NCBI GenBank assembly: GCA_964387985.1
Contig: CAYLZG010000003.1
Coordinates: forward strand, 1-64,000
DNA: 64,000 nucleotides
Direction of reading: 5' to 3'
Source: JALOOB01 sp964387985
GTDB taxonomy: Bacteria > Chloroflexota > Anaerolineae > CG2-30-64-16
The notes under the pieces: generated by a model
The model's input: only the letters and a program-made list of their open reading frames with translations
Databases searched by the model: none
What the model was told of the DNA's origin: nothing
Position numbers and translations under genes: made by a program
Part shown: piece after piece, positions 17,537 through 26,619 of the stretch
Layout: each line of letters opens with the position of its first letter
Position numbering within the stretch: the stretch's first letter is position 1

Positions 17537-20500
17537 CTATTCGCCGCCAGCCGGCGGTTGCGCCGGAGCGGACGTGAGGTCTCCGCGCCAGCGAGCGCGT
17601 TCGTCCTTGTTCGGGAACCGTGGGACTAGTGTGGCCGTGTCGGACAGTGCTATCTTGTCGCCCGGCTGCAGCTCCGCCTTGTTGTCTTTCTCCACCAGGG
17701 GCTTCGCCGGCAGGTTGAAGATGCTGATCTCATCTCCAGGTTTGGCATAGCGGCTTTGAACGTATGCGAGGCCGAGAATCACGCCGTCCACATCCACTGC
17801 CGCGCTCGTGACCCAGCCCATGGCCTGGCCCTTCTTGTTCACGACCGGATCACCCGTCTTCGGCATGCGCACGCCCCGTTCCTTCATCCGGAAGCGGGCT
17901 ACCTCCATCGTGCGGTCCTTTTCCCTGGCCAGGTAGGGCTCGCGGCCGATGAAGTATGGTTTGTGCAGCTTGACATACGCGGCGAATCGCGCGCCTGCAG
18001 GGGAGATGTTGAAGTGGCCGGCCAGTTCATGGCCATAGAGCGGCAGACCTGCCTCGGTGCGTGTGCTGTCGCGCGCAGCCAGGCCTGTGGGCTGGATGCC
18101 GAACGGCTTGCCTGCTTCCAGCAGCGCCTCCCAGAAGGCGACCGCCTTGTCAGGATGCACGAAGAGCTCGTAGCCGACATCTTCTCCTGTGTAGCCCGTA
18201 CGTGCGATGACCAGATCGAATTCGCCCAACACACAATGGGTCACCCCGGTGCGCGGCACGCGACCAATTTGCTCCTTGACGCGCACGTCGTCAGTCAGGC
18301 TCTGCAGGATGCGCATGGACGCGGGTCCCTGCAAGGCCAGATCGATCCGCATGTCGGGTCCACTGGACGGGTCTTTCAGGTTGCGCAGGGTTGCAGGCCG
18401 CAGCACCTTCAGATCTGGCCGGTTCCGATCCAGCAGCACTTCTCCGTTGTTGACAGCGTTGAGCCACGCCCAATCTTTGTCCGCGTTGGATGCATTGACG
18501 ACAATCTGGAAGTTGTCCCTGGCGCGGCGGTAGATCAGCAAGTCGTCGATTACGTTCCCGTCCACGTCGAGCAGGTATGAGTAGAAGCTCTCGCCCGGCG
18601 CATACCAGCGAACATAGTTGGTGAGCACCAGGTCCAGGAACTCCTCGGCGTGCGGCCCAGTCGCTTCGAAAACCCCCATGTGAGAGACGTCGAACAGGCC
18701 GGCAGTCCTGCGCACGGCATTGTGCTCATCGAGCACGCCGGTGTACCAGACCGGCATCTCCCAGCCCGCAAATGGCACGATGTGCCGCGTATGTGCCTTG
18801 TGCCAATCGTATAGGACCGTCCGCTTGAGCGGCGAATTCTCGGGCTCTTCCCAGTGGAAGACCGGCAGCGCCGCCTGCTCCCGGGCTTCCGCCAAGGCAT
18901 GCTGCCCCACGAAATAGGGCTTGCGCAGCTCGAACCGCTCCGGCGATGAGCGGAACAACTCGAGAGCGGTGCGGCCAGCCGAATCCGCTTGCCCGGCGTC
19001 TGCCTGCAGTAGCGCGGTGGGGTCACCCGTTCTGGCGGCCTCTTCCTGACTCATCTCCACGACCACCAGCGGGCCTTCGACCTTGGCAAGGACATCCTTG
19101 CGGTCGAAGAGCGTGTAGCCATCTCCGAGTCCGCGCAGCCACGAAAGCACCCGGTCGTGATTGGGCCGGTGGGTTCGCACGAGATAGCGATCTCGGCCGT
19201 ATTCATCTGCGGCCAGGCGCAGGACGACCACCGCATCCAGCGCGCGGCCATCGGGATCGAGCATGTATGCCACGGTGGCTCGCCCGACCTTGAGCCCGGC
19301 CACGTCTGCTGTCACAATCTGGTTCAGACCTGGCGCGGCGCGATCGCCGGAGACCAGCACCAGGCCTGGGTCGCTGTTGCTGCCCCCTTGCTCTCCCAGG
19401 CCGAAGAAGTGCGGGTAGCCTGTCCCTCGGTTTGGAGTCTCGGCCGCGCCCGCTGCGGCCAGCTCGGCCACCTCCGCCTTGATCTCCTCGAAGATATCGA
19501 GATCGATCTTGCCGCGGGGCAGCTCGCCCGAAAGGCCCGTATAGCTGAAGGGCTGGATGTTCGTGACGGTCTTGTGGATGAGGCCCGCGACCCGGTCGAT
19601 CTCTGCCGGCCCAAATCCGCGCTGCGTCAACCAGGGTGTTCCGAGCCGGATGCCCATCCCCAGAGCGGTCAACGTATCGCCGGGGATCGTGTTCTTATTA
19701 GCGACGATTCCCGCCATATCCAGGATGCGCACGGCAGGTTCACCGCGCAGCGGTGTACCGGTCTTGCTCTTGGCGCTGTTCAGATCCAGCATGCAGAAAT
19801 GCGTATCGGTGCCCCCGTACGCCAGCTTCAGCCCGCGCCTGGTCAGCCCATCGGCCAGTGCCGCCGCGTTTTCCTTGATGCGGTGCATCATGCGCTTGAA
19901 CGCATCTGTTCCCGCGATCTTGAACGCCACCGCCATGCCCGCAAACTTCTGCGTATGTGGACCGCCCTGTTCTCCTGGGAATACCGCGAGGTCGATCCGC
20001 TTTCCCAGGTCCTCGTCGGTCGTCATGATGATAGCGCCGCGCGGGCCGCAGAGAGTCTTGTGGGTGGTGCACGTGATGATGTCGGCGAGGCCCAGAGGAT
20101 TGGGGTACGCACCTGCCGTCGCCATGCCGGCAGCGTGGCTGATGTCGGCAAGAAGCACCGCACCTACCTCCCGCGCGATCTCTGCGAACAACTTCCAGTC
20201 AGGCGCCCAGGTGTAGGAGGTGAAACCCGCGATGATCATCTTAGGCCGGTGCGTGCGAGCCAGATCCCGGATTTCGTCGTAATCCAGTTTGCCCGTCGCC
20301 TTGTTCACCCCATAGCTGGCCACTTTGAACCGCTTGCCCGAGAAATTGAACTCGCTGCCGTGGGTGAGGTGGCCGCCCTGGAACAGGTCCATGCCCATGA
20401 CAGTGTCGCCGGTTTCGCAGATCGCGTCGTACACGGAAAGGTTGGCGGCTGCGCCGGAGAGGGGCTGGACGTTGACATAAATATTCTTGTCGCTCACGCG

Positions 20501-20866
20501 CTCGTTGGCGAAGATGAGCGCTGCCCGGCGCTGTGCAAGGGTCTCCACGAAGTGAACATAATCGACGCCCTTGTAGAACCGCCTGTCTGCATAGCGGCGA
20601 TAGTACGCGAGCTGGTGTGGATAATCGAGGAGCAGATCCTCGTCATCGCGCGTCATGCGCAGTGGGGGATAGCCCTCAGCGTAGACGTTGTTAAACACGG
20701 AGCCCAGCGCCTGGCGCACCGCCAGGGGAGCCAGCGACTCCGAGGGGATCATGATCAACTTGCGCGCCTGGCGCTCCTCCTCGAAGTCGATGATGGCATC
20801 GATATCCGGGTCGACAACGCCGAGGTCGGCGCCAAGATATGTTTCCCAGTACTCACGGTTGGACAT
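17537..20866 (-). CDS. Serine hydroxymethyltransferase-GcvT fusion protein
   Basis: One open frame of 1109 residues has three parts. Residues 1-470 are a serine hydroxymethyltransferase (MIPSESLAPLAVRQALGS, the ADISHAAGM stretch, PLP Lys270 in TTHKTLCGPRG). Residues about 500-665 look like a degenerate, shortened GcvT: AYMLDPDGRALDAVVVLR, then a fragment ending KPYFVGQHAL. Residues about 680-1085 are a complete GcvT with PFAGWEMPVWYTGVL, GLFDVSHMG, the VIDDLLIY aspartates and a KPYFIGREPYLA C-terminal motif. Together the two activities make 5,10-methylene-THF from glycine and interconvert glycine and serine. Start at 20866 (MSNREYWETYL). It has its own promoter, with no glycine riboswitch. 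The domain calls are strong; the function of the fusion is inference. Confidence 0.92.
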   Translation of the reverse strand: MSNREYWETYLGADLGVVDPDIDAIIDFEEERQARKLIMIPSESLAPLAVRQALGSVFNNVYAEGYPPLRMTRDDEDLLLDYPHQLAYYRRYADRRFYKGVDYVHFVETLAQRRAALIFANERVSDKNIYVNVQPLSGAAANLSVYDAICETGDTVMGMDLFQGGHLTHGSEFNFSGKRFKVASYGVNKATGKLDYDEIRDLARTHRPKMIIAGFTSYTWAPDWKLFAEIAREVGAVLLADISHAAGMATAGAYPNPLGLADIITCTTHKTLCGPRGAIIMTTDEDLGKRIDLAVFPGEQGGPHTQKFAGMAVAFKIAGTDAFKRMMHRIKENAAALADGLTRRGLKLAYGGTDTHFCMLDLNSAKSKTGTPLRGEPAVRILDMAGIVANKNTIPGDTLTALGMGIRLGTPWLTQRGFGPAEIDRVAGLIHKTVTNIQPFSYTGLSGELPRGKIDLDIFEEIKAEVAELAAAGAAETPNRGTGYPHFFGLGEQGGSNSDPGLVLVSGDRAAPGLNQIVTADVAGLKVGRATVAYMLDPDGRALDAVVVLRLAADEYGRDRYLVRTHRPNHDRVLSWLRGLGDGYTLFDRKDVLAKVEGPLVVVEMSQEEAARTGDPTALLQADAGQADSAGRTALELFRSSPERFELRKPYFVGQHALAEAREQAALPVFHWEEPENSPLKRTVLYDWHKAHTRHIVPFAGWEMPVWYTGVLDEHNAVRRTAGLFDVSHMGVFEATGPHAEEFLDLVLTNYVRWYAPGESFYSYLLDVDGNVIDDLLIYRRARDNFQIVVNASNADKDWAWLNAVNNGEVLLDRNRPDLKVLRPATLRNLKDPSSGPDMRIDLALQGPASMRILQSLTDDVRVKEQIGRVPRTGVTHCVLGEFDLVIARTGYTGEDVGYELFVHPDKAVAFWEALLEAGKPFGIQPTGLAARDSTRTEAGLPLYGHELAGHFNISPAGARFAAYVKLHKPYFIGREPYLAREKDRTMEVARFRMKERGVRMPKTGDPVVNKKGQAMGWVTSAAVDVDGVILGLAYVQSRYAKPGDEISIFNLPAKPLVEKDNKAELQPGDKIALSDTATLVPRFPNKDERARWRGDLTSAPAQPPAGGE

Positions 20867-20908
20867 GAGCGAGTCGCTCCTTTGCGAAGGTTTTGGCGAA
20901 GCTGCACA

Positions 20909-20937
20909 ATTCTAGCACTGCGGCGGGCTCTGAACAA
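20909..20937 (-). promoter_or_regulatory. Promoter of the SHMT-GcvT gene
   Basis: On the minus strand, TTGTTC (20937-20932), a 17-nt spacer and TAGAAT (20914-20909), about 43 bp ahead of the start codon. Confidence 0.6.
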
Positions 20938-20957
20938 TGAGCCGCGTCAGCCTCGCA

Positions 20958-22133
20958 TCATTCTGTTCCGGTCATCACGCCGGGCTCGAGAGGTGCAGTA
21001 GTCCGCATCATCTGCGTGAGCACAAGCCCTGCGAGTACGATCACGACTCCGAATAGGAATGGCGCCTGCCGCCCGTAGACTTCCCACACGGTTCCACCGA
21101 TTAGTGGCACCGTGATCGCCGCAATGTGCTCGATAGCTTGCTGGGTGGAGAGGTTGCTGGTGATCTCTTCACGTGAGACTGCGATCTTCTGGAAATACGA
21201 AGACAGGGAGACATTGAACCCGAAGAAAATGTTGTCCAGGATGAACAGCCCAAACAGAACCGGCAGGGCCTCAATGTAGGCATAGCCGATGAAGATCACG
21301 GCAAGCGAGCTGAATGTGATCGTCATGGCAGCTCGTTCGCCGATCTTGCCGACAAGCTGCCCGGTCCACCTCAGGGTGGCCACGTTGATGATGCTGTTTG
21401 CCAGGAACAGCATGGCTGTGGTCTGCACGCTGACGCCGTATTCCCGCACCAGCAGAAACACGGCGAATGTCGTGAAGATGTGGCGCCGGCTGCCCAGCAG
21501 GAATGACAGCACGTAGTACAACCAGTAGCGCCTGCGCAGCCGCACCTTGCGGCCTTGGGGCAGGGGGGCTTGCCTGTTGCCGAAGGGCAGGAGCAAAAGT
21601 CCGCCCAGGATGACCAGCACACCGACGACGGTGAAGAGGTTACGGTAGCCCATCGGCGCAGCCAGGAGCAGGACCGCGCCCGTGCCCACGACCGACGCGA
21701 GCGAGCCCAGGCTTCCCAGGTTGCCGAGTGTCTTGGGCGTATCCTCCTGCTTCATGATCATCAGCACAACGGCATTGCTGCTTGGCATGAAGAAATGGAA
21801 GCCGAGGCTCATGATGAAGGTCGTGATGAGGAGGGTGGGAACACTGCTGGCCTGCCCGGTGAGCAGCACGCCAATTCCCATCGCGACGATGCTCAGCGCC
21901 ATCAGCCGGATCTCCGACATCAGGAGCGCGAGAAATGCGATGGCGAAGCCCAACAGGCCAGGAACTTCGCGCACGGCCTGGATCAGGCCTACTGCTGCGG
22001 GTCCGGCAGCGAGTTCTTCGACTGCGAAGTTGTTGAAAAGCGTTTGCCAGACCTGAAAACCGAAGTTGAGCAGAAAGTTGGAAAGGATGATGAATATGAG
22101 CAGGCGTCGGTTGTCGCGAAATATGTCACCCAT
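20958..22133 (-). CDS. MFS transporter
   Basis: This 391-residue integral membrane protein has about 12 hydrophobic segments in the two six-helix halves of the major facilitator superfamily. A basic cytoplasmic loop (QGRKVRLRRRYW) sits between helices 6 and 7. I see no family-specific motif that names a substrate. It lies between the DUF72 end of the suf cluster (80 nt) and the SHMT-GcvT promoter, on the same strand. It could be read through from either cluster, but no terminator or promoter is clear enough to decide. Sugar, drug or nucleoside export are all possible. Confidence 0.8.
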   Translation of the reverse strand: MGDIFRDNRRLLIFIILSNFLLNFGFQVWQTLFNNFAVEELAAGPAAVGLIQAVREVPGLLGFAIAFLALLMSEIRLMALSIVAMGIGVLLTGQASSVPTLLITTFIMSLGFHFFMPSSNAVVLMIMKQEDTPKTLGNLGSLGSLASVVGTGAVLLLAAPMGYRNLFTVVGVLVILGGLLLLPFGNRQAPLPQGRKVRLRRRYWLYYVLSFLLGSRRHIFTTFAVFLLVREYGVSVQTTAMLFLANSIINVATLRWTGQLVGKIGERAAMTITFSSLAVIFIGYAYIEALPVLFGLFILDNIFFGFNVSLSSYFQKIAVSREEITSNLSTQQAIEHIAAITVPLIGGTVWEVYGRQAPFLFGVVIVLAGLVLTQMMRTTAPLEPGVMTGTE

Positions 22134-22213
22134 GAAAGATCAGTGCTCGCAACCAGGGATAGGTCAAGGAGGACCGGGTGCAGTCTAGCACAGAGCTCTA
22201 AAATCGGGTAACA

Positions 22214-23008
22214 CTAGGGGTGATGGTCTGAGGGATCTTGGGCGCCCAACGCATCCAGCCGCATCTGCAATGAGCGCACGGATGCCGGTGAATGCCCCTG
22301 GTAGTGATTGTTGAAGTAGCCATACACGGTGAGTCCGGCTCGCGCGTATCTGAGGACTTGCTCGGCCCACCGGTCCAGCTGTACGTCACGGTTAATGCGG
22401 ATGCGGCTGAAGTCGTCGTCGGGGATGTCTTCTCGGCGGCCCAACCAGCGAATGTATGCAAAGGGTGCGGTGAGAGTATCAAGGACCGGCATCCAGGCGT
22501 GTTGCACAAGGCAGAGTGCCACACTGTGACTCCTGAGGAGGTCGGTGAGTTGATCGAATGTGCCTTTGGCCAGCCACGACTTGTGTCGCACCTCGAGTGC
22601 GTACTGGAATCCGCCCGGCAGATCGGGGAGGAACTTTTTCAGGTCGTCCATGCCCGAAGCGGTCCATTGGGGCGGCATCTGCAGGAGCAGCGGGCCGAGC
22701 TTGTCGCCAAGCCGTGCCATTGCCTCGACAAAGTACTCTGTCTCCGGTCCAGCCTCCCGGAGCGATTTTTCATGCGTGATCGCCTTCGGAAACTTCGCCG
22801 CAAAGCGAAAGCCGGCCGGCGTGCGTTCCAGCCAGCCGGCGATGGTGCTCTGACGTGGTACAGCATAGAATGTTGTGTCCAGCTCAACCGTATTGAAGGA
22901 CCTGGCGTATTCGGGGAGATACTCCTTGTTTGATGTTCCGGATGGATAGAATGACCCCACCCAGGACGGGTAACTCCACCCTTGCGTGCCCAGATACAGT
23001 TGGCCCAT
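22214..23008 (-). CDS. DUF72 family protein
   Basis: This 264-residue protein belongs to DUF72 (YecE-like), a TIM-barrel family related to xylose isomerase-like folds. Typical elements are GTQGWSYPSWVGSFYP at the start, EYLPEYARSFNTVELDTTFY, FRFAAKFPKAITHEK and the C-terminal VYGYFNNHYQGHSPAS. Biochemical function is not established for the family. The start at 23008 begins at the conserved N-terminal strand; a longer frame upstream overlaps the SufT-like gene. It lies 14 nt after that gene, so it is probably the last member of the suf cluster. Whether DUF72 has an iron-sulfur role is unknown; the linkage is only positional. Confidence 0.85.
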   Translation of the reverse strand: MGQLYLGTQGWSYPSWVGSFYPSGTSNKEYLPEYARSFNTVELDTTFYAVPRQSTIAGWLERTPAGFRFAAKFPKAITHEKSLREAGPETEYFVEAMARLGDKLGPLLLQMPPQWTASGMDDLKKFLPDLPGGFQYALEVRHKSWLAKGTFDQLTDLLRSHSVALCLVQHAWMPVLDTLTAPFAYIRWLGRREDIPDDDFSRIRINRDVQLDRWAEQVLRYARAGLTVYGYFNNHYQGHSPASVRSLQMRLDALGAQDPSDHHP

Positions 23009-23022
23009 GCTGTCCCTCGAAC

Positions 23023-23337
23023 CTAGAAGAAGCCCAGTTGGTCCTTGGCTTCCTGCGTCATCATGTCCGGATTCCACATCGGGCTCCAAACCACGTGCAC
23101 GTTGATCGCGTCCAGGTCCGGATAGGCCTGTTGGATATACGTTTGGACGCCCGCGATGATCTGGGGTCCGACAGGACAGCCCGGAGAAGTTAGCGTCATC
23201 TCCACATCGACGGTTTTGCCGCCAGGGACCTTGACATCGTAGATGAGGCCCAGGTCAACGATATTCAGCCCGATTTCCGGATCAAATACGTTCTTTCGAA
23301 TGACTTCGCGTACATCGTTTTCGTTCGGTGTCGCCAT
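23023..23337 (-). CDS. sufT: SufT-like MIP18/DUF59 family Fe-S assembly factor
   Basis: This 104-residue MIP18-family (DUF59) protein carries the signature DPEIGLNIVDLGLIYDV at the N terminus and the conserved cysteine motif TLTSPGCPVGPQI. Bacterial SufT is an Fe-S cluster maturation factor under high demand; PaaD in phenylacetate degradation is a paralogue. The suf operon position favours SufT. I chose the ATG at 23337 because GGAG lies 8 nt upstream; a TTG at 23343 is the alternative. It is 14 nt downstream of the Rieske gene and 14 nt ahead of DUF72. A C-terminal WSPMWNPDMMTQEAKDQLGFF tail is typical of the SufT-type clade. Confidence 0.82.
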   Translation of the reverse strand: MATPNENDVREVIRKNVFDPEIGLNIVDLGLIYDVKVPGGKTVDVEMTLTSPGCPVGPQIIAGVQTYIQQAYPDLDAINVHVVWSPMWNPDMMTQEAKDQLGFF

Positions 23338-23351
23338 TTTCAACGCTCCGT

Positions 23352-23663
23352 TCAGTACGACTCGATCAGCAGGTCGCCGTCTTGTACCTTCACCTGGTAC
23401 GTCGCGACCGGCTCGAAAGCAGGCAAGGTCAGTGCATCGCCGGTGCGCACGTCAAAGCGCGCTCCGTGCCGCGGACATACCAACTGCCCATCATCGAGGT
23501 CGCCCTCTCCCAGGGGGCCGCCATCGTGCGTGCACATGTCTTCGACGCAGAAATACTCGCCGGCCAGGTTCACTACGACTACCAAGGTGCCATCGACTTC
23601 GAAGATTTTCTTCTGGCCAGGGCCGACCTCGTCCGCGCGCCCGACTCTCACCCATCTCGCCAT
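23352..23663 (-). CDS. Rieske-type [2Fe-2S] ferredoxin
   Basis: This 103-residue soluble Rieske protein has both cluster-binding boxes, CTHDGGPL and CPRHGARF, giving the two Cys and two His ligands. There is no signal peptide or membrane anchor, so it is a cytoplasmic electron carrier like the small biphenyl-dioxygenase-type ferredoxins or NirD. I chose MARWVRVGRA at 23663, directly after the sufU-like stop (4 nt). In a suf operon it may supply electrons for cluster assembly or sulfane reduction, but that role is inferred from position only. No dioxygenase or nitrite reductase gene is nearby, which argues against those systems. Confidence 0.85.
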   Translation of the reverse strand: MARWVRVGRADEVGPGQKKIFEVDGTLVVVVNLAGEYFCVEDMCTHDGGPLGEGDLDDGQLVCPRHGARFDVRTGDALTLPAFEPVATYQVKVQDGDLLIESY

Positions 23664-23667
23664 AGAC

Positions 23668-24048
23668 CTACTCCTCACCCTCGTCAGCCAACCCCCACAC
23701 CGCAGCCTTCATCGCTTTCAACGGCAGCAGCGCACACTTAAGCCGCACCGGGCCCACCTCGATCCCCAGCAGGTCAAGGATGCTCTCCTTGTTATAGTCC
23801 TTCAACTCGTCGAGGGATCTGCCGATGATCTCTTCTGACATCATCGACGCGGCGGCGCGGCTGATGGCACAGCCATGCCCCGTGAAGGCAACGTCTGCTA
23901 CCTTACCATCCTCGATCTTGAGTTCGAGGGTGATCTCATCGCCGCATAGAGGGTTCCGGTCGTGATAGACCATTGTCGGCTCATCGAGATGGCCGAAGTG
24001 GCGGGGATGCTTATAGTGATCCAGGATTTCTTCTGCGTATAGGTCCAT
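23668..24048 (-). CDS. sufU: SufU-like Fe-S scaffold / sulfurtransfer partner (copy 1)
   Basis: This 126-residue member of the IscU/SufU family has the conserved metal ligands Cys35-x-Asp37, Cys60 (GHGCAISRAA) and Cys105 (RLKCALLP). SufU accepts persulfide sulfur from SufS and binds zinc in Firmicutes; IscU-type proteins build a cluster. The protein is shorter than B. subtilis SufU, and the spacing between Cys60 and Cys105 leaves no room for the roughly 20-residue insertion typical of that type. It is 9 nt downstream of sufS, and a second copy (25319-25708) lies just upstream of sufS. Division of labour between the two is unknown. Confidence 0.88.
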   Translation of the reverse strand: MDLYAEEILDHYKHPRHFGHLDEPTMVYHDRNPLCGDEITLELKIEDGKVADVAFTGHGCAISRAAASMMSEEIIGRSLDELKDYNKESILDLLGIEVGPVRLKCALLPLKAMKAAVWGLADEGEE

Positions 24049-24057
24049 GGCTGGCTC

Positions 24058-25308
24058 TCAAAAACTGAAGTATTCTGCGACTTTGCGCAGGCCGCGCAAG
24101 AGAAGGTCGACTTCCTCGCGCGTATTGTAAACGTAGAAACTGGCCCGGGCTGTGGCCGGCACACCAAAACGCTCATGCAGCGGCTGCGCACAATGATGGC
24201 CTGCCCGGATGGCGATTCCCATGCTGTCCAGTGCTGCCGCAATGTCGTGCGGGTGTACGTTGCCCAGTATGAAGCTCACCAGCCCAGTGCGCCCATTGCG
24301 CGGCCCGAGCATCTTCAAGCCTTCGATGTCCTGCATCTGGTCCATAGCATAAGTAACAAGCCCATGCTCGGCTGCATAAACGTCGTTCATGCCAAGCGCG
24401 GTCAGGTAATCGACTGCAGCGCCCAGGCCGATGGCCTCAGCGATCGCTGGCGTGCCCGCCTCGAATTTCCAGGGCAATTCATTCCACTTCGACTGGCGCA
24501 GCTTGACCTCGCGGATCATGTCGCCGCCGCCCATGAATGGGGGCATCGCGTTGAGGATCTCGCGCCGGCCCCACAGCACCCCGCTGCCCGTCGGTCCAAG
24601 CATCTTGTGACCAGAAAACGCGGCGAAGTCGATGTCAAGGTCCTGTACGTCCACCGGCATGTGCGGGACACTCTGGCACGCGTCCAGCATGACCAATGCG
24701 CCGGCCTTATGTGCCTCGGCGGTCAACTCCTTGACCGGGTTGAGCGTGCCCAGGACGTTGGACGCAGCCGTGAAGCCGAATAGCCTGGTGCGCGGCGTCA
24801 GCAGCTTGGGAAGCTCGTCCAGGATCAAGGTCCCGTCATCGGCCACGCGCACGAAGTCGAGCTCGATGCCCTTTTCCGCAGCCAGTATCTGCCACGGGAC
24901 CAGGTTGGCGTGGTGCTCCATCTCCGTGAGCAACACCCGGTCTCCCTGCTTGAGGTTCGCGCGGCCCCAGCTGTACGCGACCAGGTTCATTGCTTCGGTT
25001 GCATTGCGGGTCCAGATGACCTCCTTGGCGCAGCATGCACCGATGAATTTGGACACCTTGACCCGCGCACCCTCGTATTGGGCCGTCGCTTCTTCGCTCA
25101 GGGTGTGCACCCCGCGGTGGACGTTCGCATGGGTCTCGCGGTAATAGCGGTCCATCGCGTCGAGCACTTGCACTGGCTTTTGTGAGCTGGCCGCGTTGTC
25201 AAGGTAGACCAGCGATTGGCCCTTCACCCGGCGCTGCAGGATTGGAAAGTCGGCCCGGATGCGCTGGACATCAAGCGCGGTCGATGTGGCGATATTCTGC
25301 GTTACCAT
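24058..25308 (-). CDS. sufS: Cysteine desulfurase SufS
   Basis: SufS removes sulfur from L-cysteine as a persulfide for Fe-S assembly. The 416-residue class-V PLP enzyme has the aminotransferase fold. SGHKMLGPTG contains the PLP lysine, and RAGHHCAQPLHERF contains the active-site cysteine in the group II (SufS/CsdA) context. The N terminus (VYLDNAASSQKPVQVLDAM) is typical. I chose the ATG at 25308 with AGGGAC upstream; an in-frame GTG at 25329 would overlap the preceding gene. It is flanked on both sides by SufU-like genes, an unusual layout for one desulfurase. Confidence 0.94.
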   Translation of the reverse strand: MVTQNIATSTALDVQRIRADFPILQRRVKGQSLVYLDNAASSQKPVQVLDAMDRYYRETHANVHRGVHTLSEEATAQYEGARVKVSKFIGACCAKEVIWTRNATEAMNLVAYSWGRANLKQGDRVLLTEMEHHANLVPWQILAAEKGIELDFVRVADDGTLILDELPKLLTPRTRLFGFTAASNVLGTLNPVKELTAEAHKAGALVMLDACQSVPHMPVDVQDLDIDFAAFSGHKMLGPTGSGVLWGRREILNAMPPFMGGGDMIREVKLRQSKWNELPWKFEAGTPAIAEAIGLGAAVDYLTALGMNDVYAAEHGLVTYAMDQMQDIEGLKMLGPRNGRTGLVSFILGNVHPHDIAAALDSMGIAIRAGHHCAQPLHERFGVPATARASFYVYNTREEVDLLLRGLRKVAEYFSF

Positions 25309-25318
25309 CAGTCTGTCC

Positions 25319-25708
25319 CTATTCTGCACGCTTCCGGCGCACCACGCGCACGGCTTCCTTCACCGTGTTGATCCCGAGCACGGCGCATTTGAGCCTCGTG
25401 GCAGCAATCTCGCGCCCCAACATGTCCAGGACCACTTCGGCCGGCGTCATCTCCACATCCTGCATCGTCTTGCCCAGGAACATCTCCGTCACGATGGAGG
25501 CGCCGGCCTGGCTGATAGTGCAGCCCTCACCTTCGAACGAGATGTCCTCGATCGTTCCGTCCTCGCCAAGTTTCAGGTAAAGCGCAACAACATCGCCGCA
25601 CCCTGGATTTCCCCCCTTCTGAACCACGGTAGCGTCGTTGATCGCACCGTAACGGCGGGGGTTTTCGTAGTGATCAAGGATGAAGTCGATTTGCTGTTGC
25701 CTGTCCAT
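25319..25708 (-). CDS. SufU-like Fe-S scaffold (copy 2)
   Basis: This 129-residue SufU/IscU-family protein has the ligands Cys37-x-Asp39, Cys63 (GEGCTISQAG) and Cys108 (RLKCAVLG). It is clearly paralogous to the gene at 23668-24048: both share DHY..PR, GDxxxL and the RLKCA motif, but most other positions differ. So this is an old duplication or two lineages, not a recent repeat. It is 10 nt upstream of sufS and 34 nt after the sulfurtransferase. One copy may serve as a sulfur acceptor and the other as scaffold or storage; the sequence does not decide this. Confidence 0.87.
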   Translation of the reverse strand: MDRQQQIDFILDHYENPRRYGAINDATVVQKGGNPGCGDVVALYLKLGEDGTIEDISFEGEGCTISQAGASIVTEMFLGKTMQDVEMTPAEVVLDMLGREIAATRLKCAVLGINTVKEAVRVVRRKRAE

Positions 25709-25742
25709 GCTGGCAATCTCCGATTATGATGCCCGAATTGCT

Positions 25743-26594
25743 CTAGCGTTCGATAGGAACGCCGACCAGATTGCCCCACTCGGTCCAACTGCCGTCGTAG
25801 TTCCGGACCTGCTCATACCCCAACAGGTACTTGAGAACGAACCACGTATGGCTCGAGCGTTCGCCGATGCGGCAATACGCGATGACGTTGTCTGTCGGCT
25901 TCAGGCCCTGCTCATCCTCGTAAAGCAAGCGCAACTCATCCGCAGGCTTGAAGGTTCCGTTCGAGAGGTGAGCCGCCTGGGACCACGGCACGTTGACCGC
26001 GCCCTTGATGTGGCCAGCGCGCATCGCGCCTTCTTGCGGATACCCCTCCATGTGATACAACCTGCCAGTATACTCGCCTGGGCTGCGGACGTCCACTAGA
26101 GGCAGGCCATTTTTCACGTGCTGCAGGACATCGTCCCGGAACGCCCGGATCCGCCCGTCATCGCGTTCGGACGCGCGATAGATGGTCGCCTCATAGGACG
26201 GCAATTCGCGGGTCACCGGACGGCCTTCCTGCTCCCATTTCAGCCGCCCACCGTCCATCACGGCCGAATGGGTATGTCCGAACAACTCGAAGACCCACAG
26301 GGCATAGCACGCCCACCAGTTGCTCTTGTCACCGTAGAACACCACCAGAGTGTCGTTGCTGATCCCGTGCTTCGACATGAGTTGCTCGAACTGGGAGCGG
26401 TCCAGATAGTCGCGCGCGACCGGGTCACTCAGGTCCGCAATCCAGTCGATATGCACTGCACCTGGGATATGGGCGCGGCTATAGAGCAGAATGTCCTCAT
26501 TCGACTCCACAATCCGCACCTTGGGATCGGTCAAATGCTCTGCCACCCACTGGGTGGATACCAGCTTTTCCGGATGTGCATAGCCCTGATTCAC
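25743..26594 (-). CDS. Thiosulfate/3-mercaptopyruvate sulfurtransferase (tandem rhodanese)
   Basis: This 283-residue enzyme has two rhodanese domains. The N-terminal half is catalytically empty, and the C-terminal half carries the active-site loop IAYCRIGERSSHTWF with the persulfide cysteine. The loop sequence CRIGERSS is typical of actinobacterial SseA-like enzymes acting on thiosulfate or mercaptopyruvate. I chose the GTG at 26594 because GGAGG lies 5 nt upstream and it avoids overlap with sufD. It is cotranscribed between sufD and the second sufU-like gene, so it probably supplies or transfers sulfane sulfur to the suf pathway; this is inferred from position. Confidence 0.88.
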   Translation of the reverse strand: MNQGYAHPEKLVSTQWVAEHLTDPKVRIVESNEDILLYSRAHIPGAVHIDWIADLSDPVARDYLDRSQFEQLMSKHGISNDTLVVFYGDKSNWWACYALWVFELFGHTHSAVMDGGRLKWEQEGRPVTRELPSYEATIYRASERDDGRIRAFRDDVLQHVKNGLPLVDVRSPGEYTGRLYHMEGYPQEGAMRAGHIKGAVNVPWSQAAHLSNGTFKPADELRLLYEDEQGLKPTDNVIAYCRIGERSSHTWFVLKYLLGYEQVRNYDGSWTEWGNLVGVPIER

Positions 26595-26619
26595 GTGTGC
26601 CTCCAAATCTGTGCCCTGT

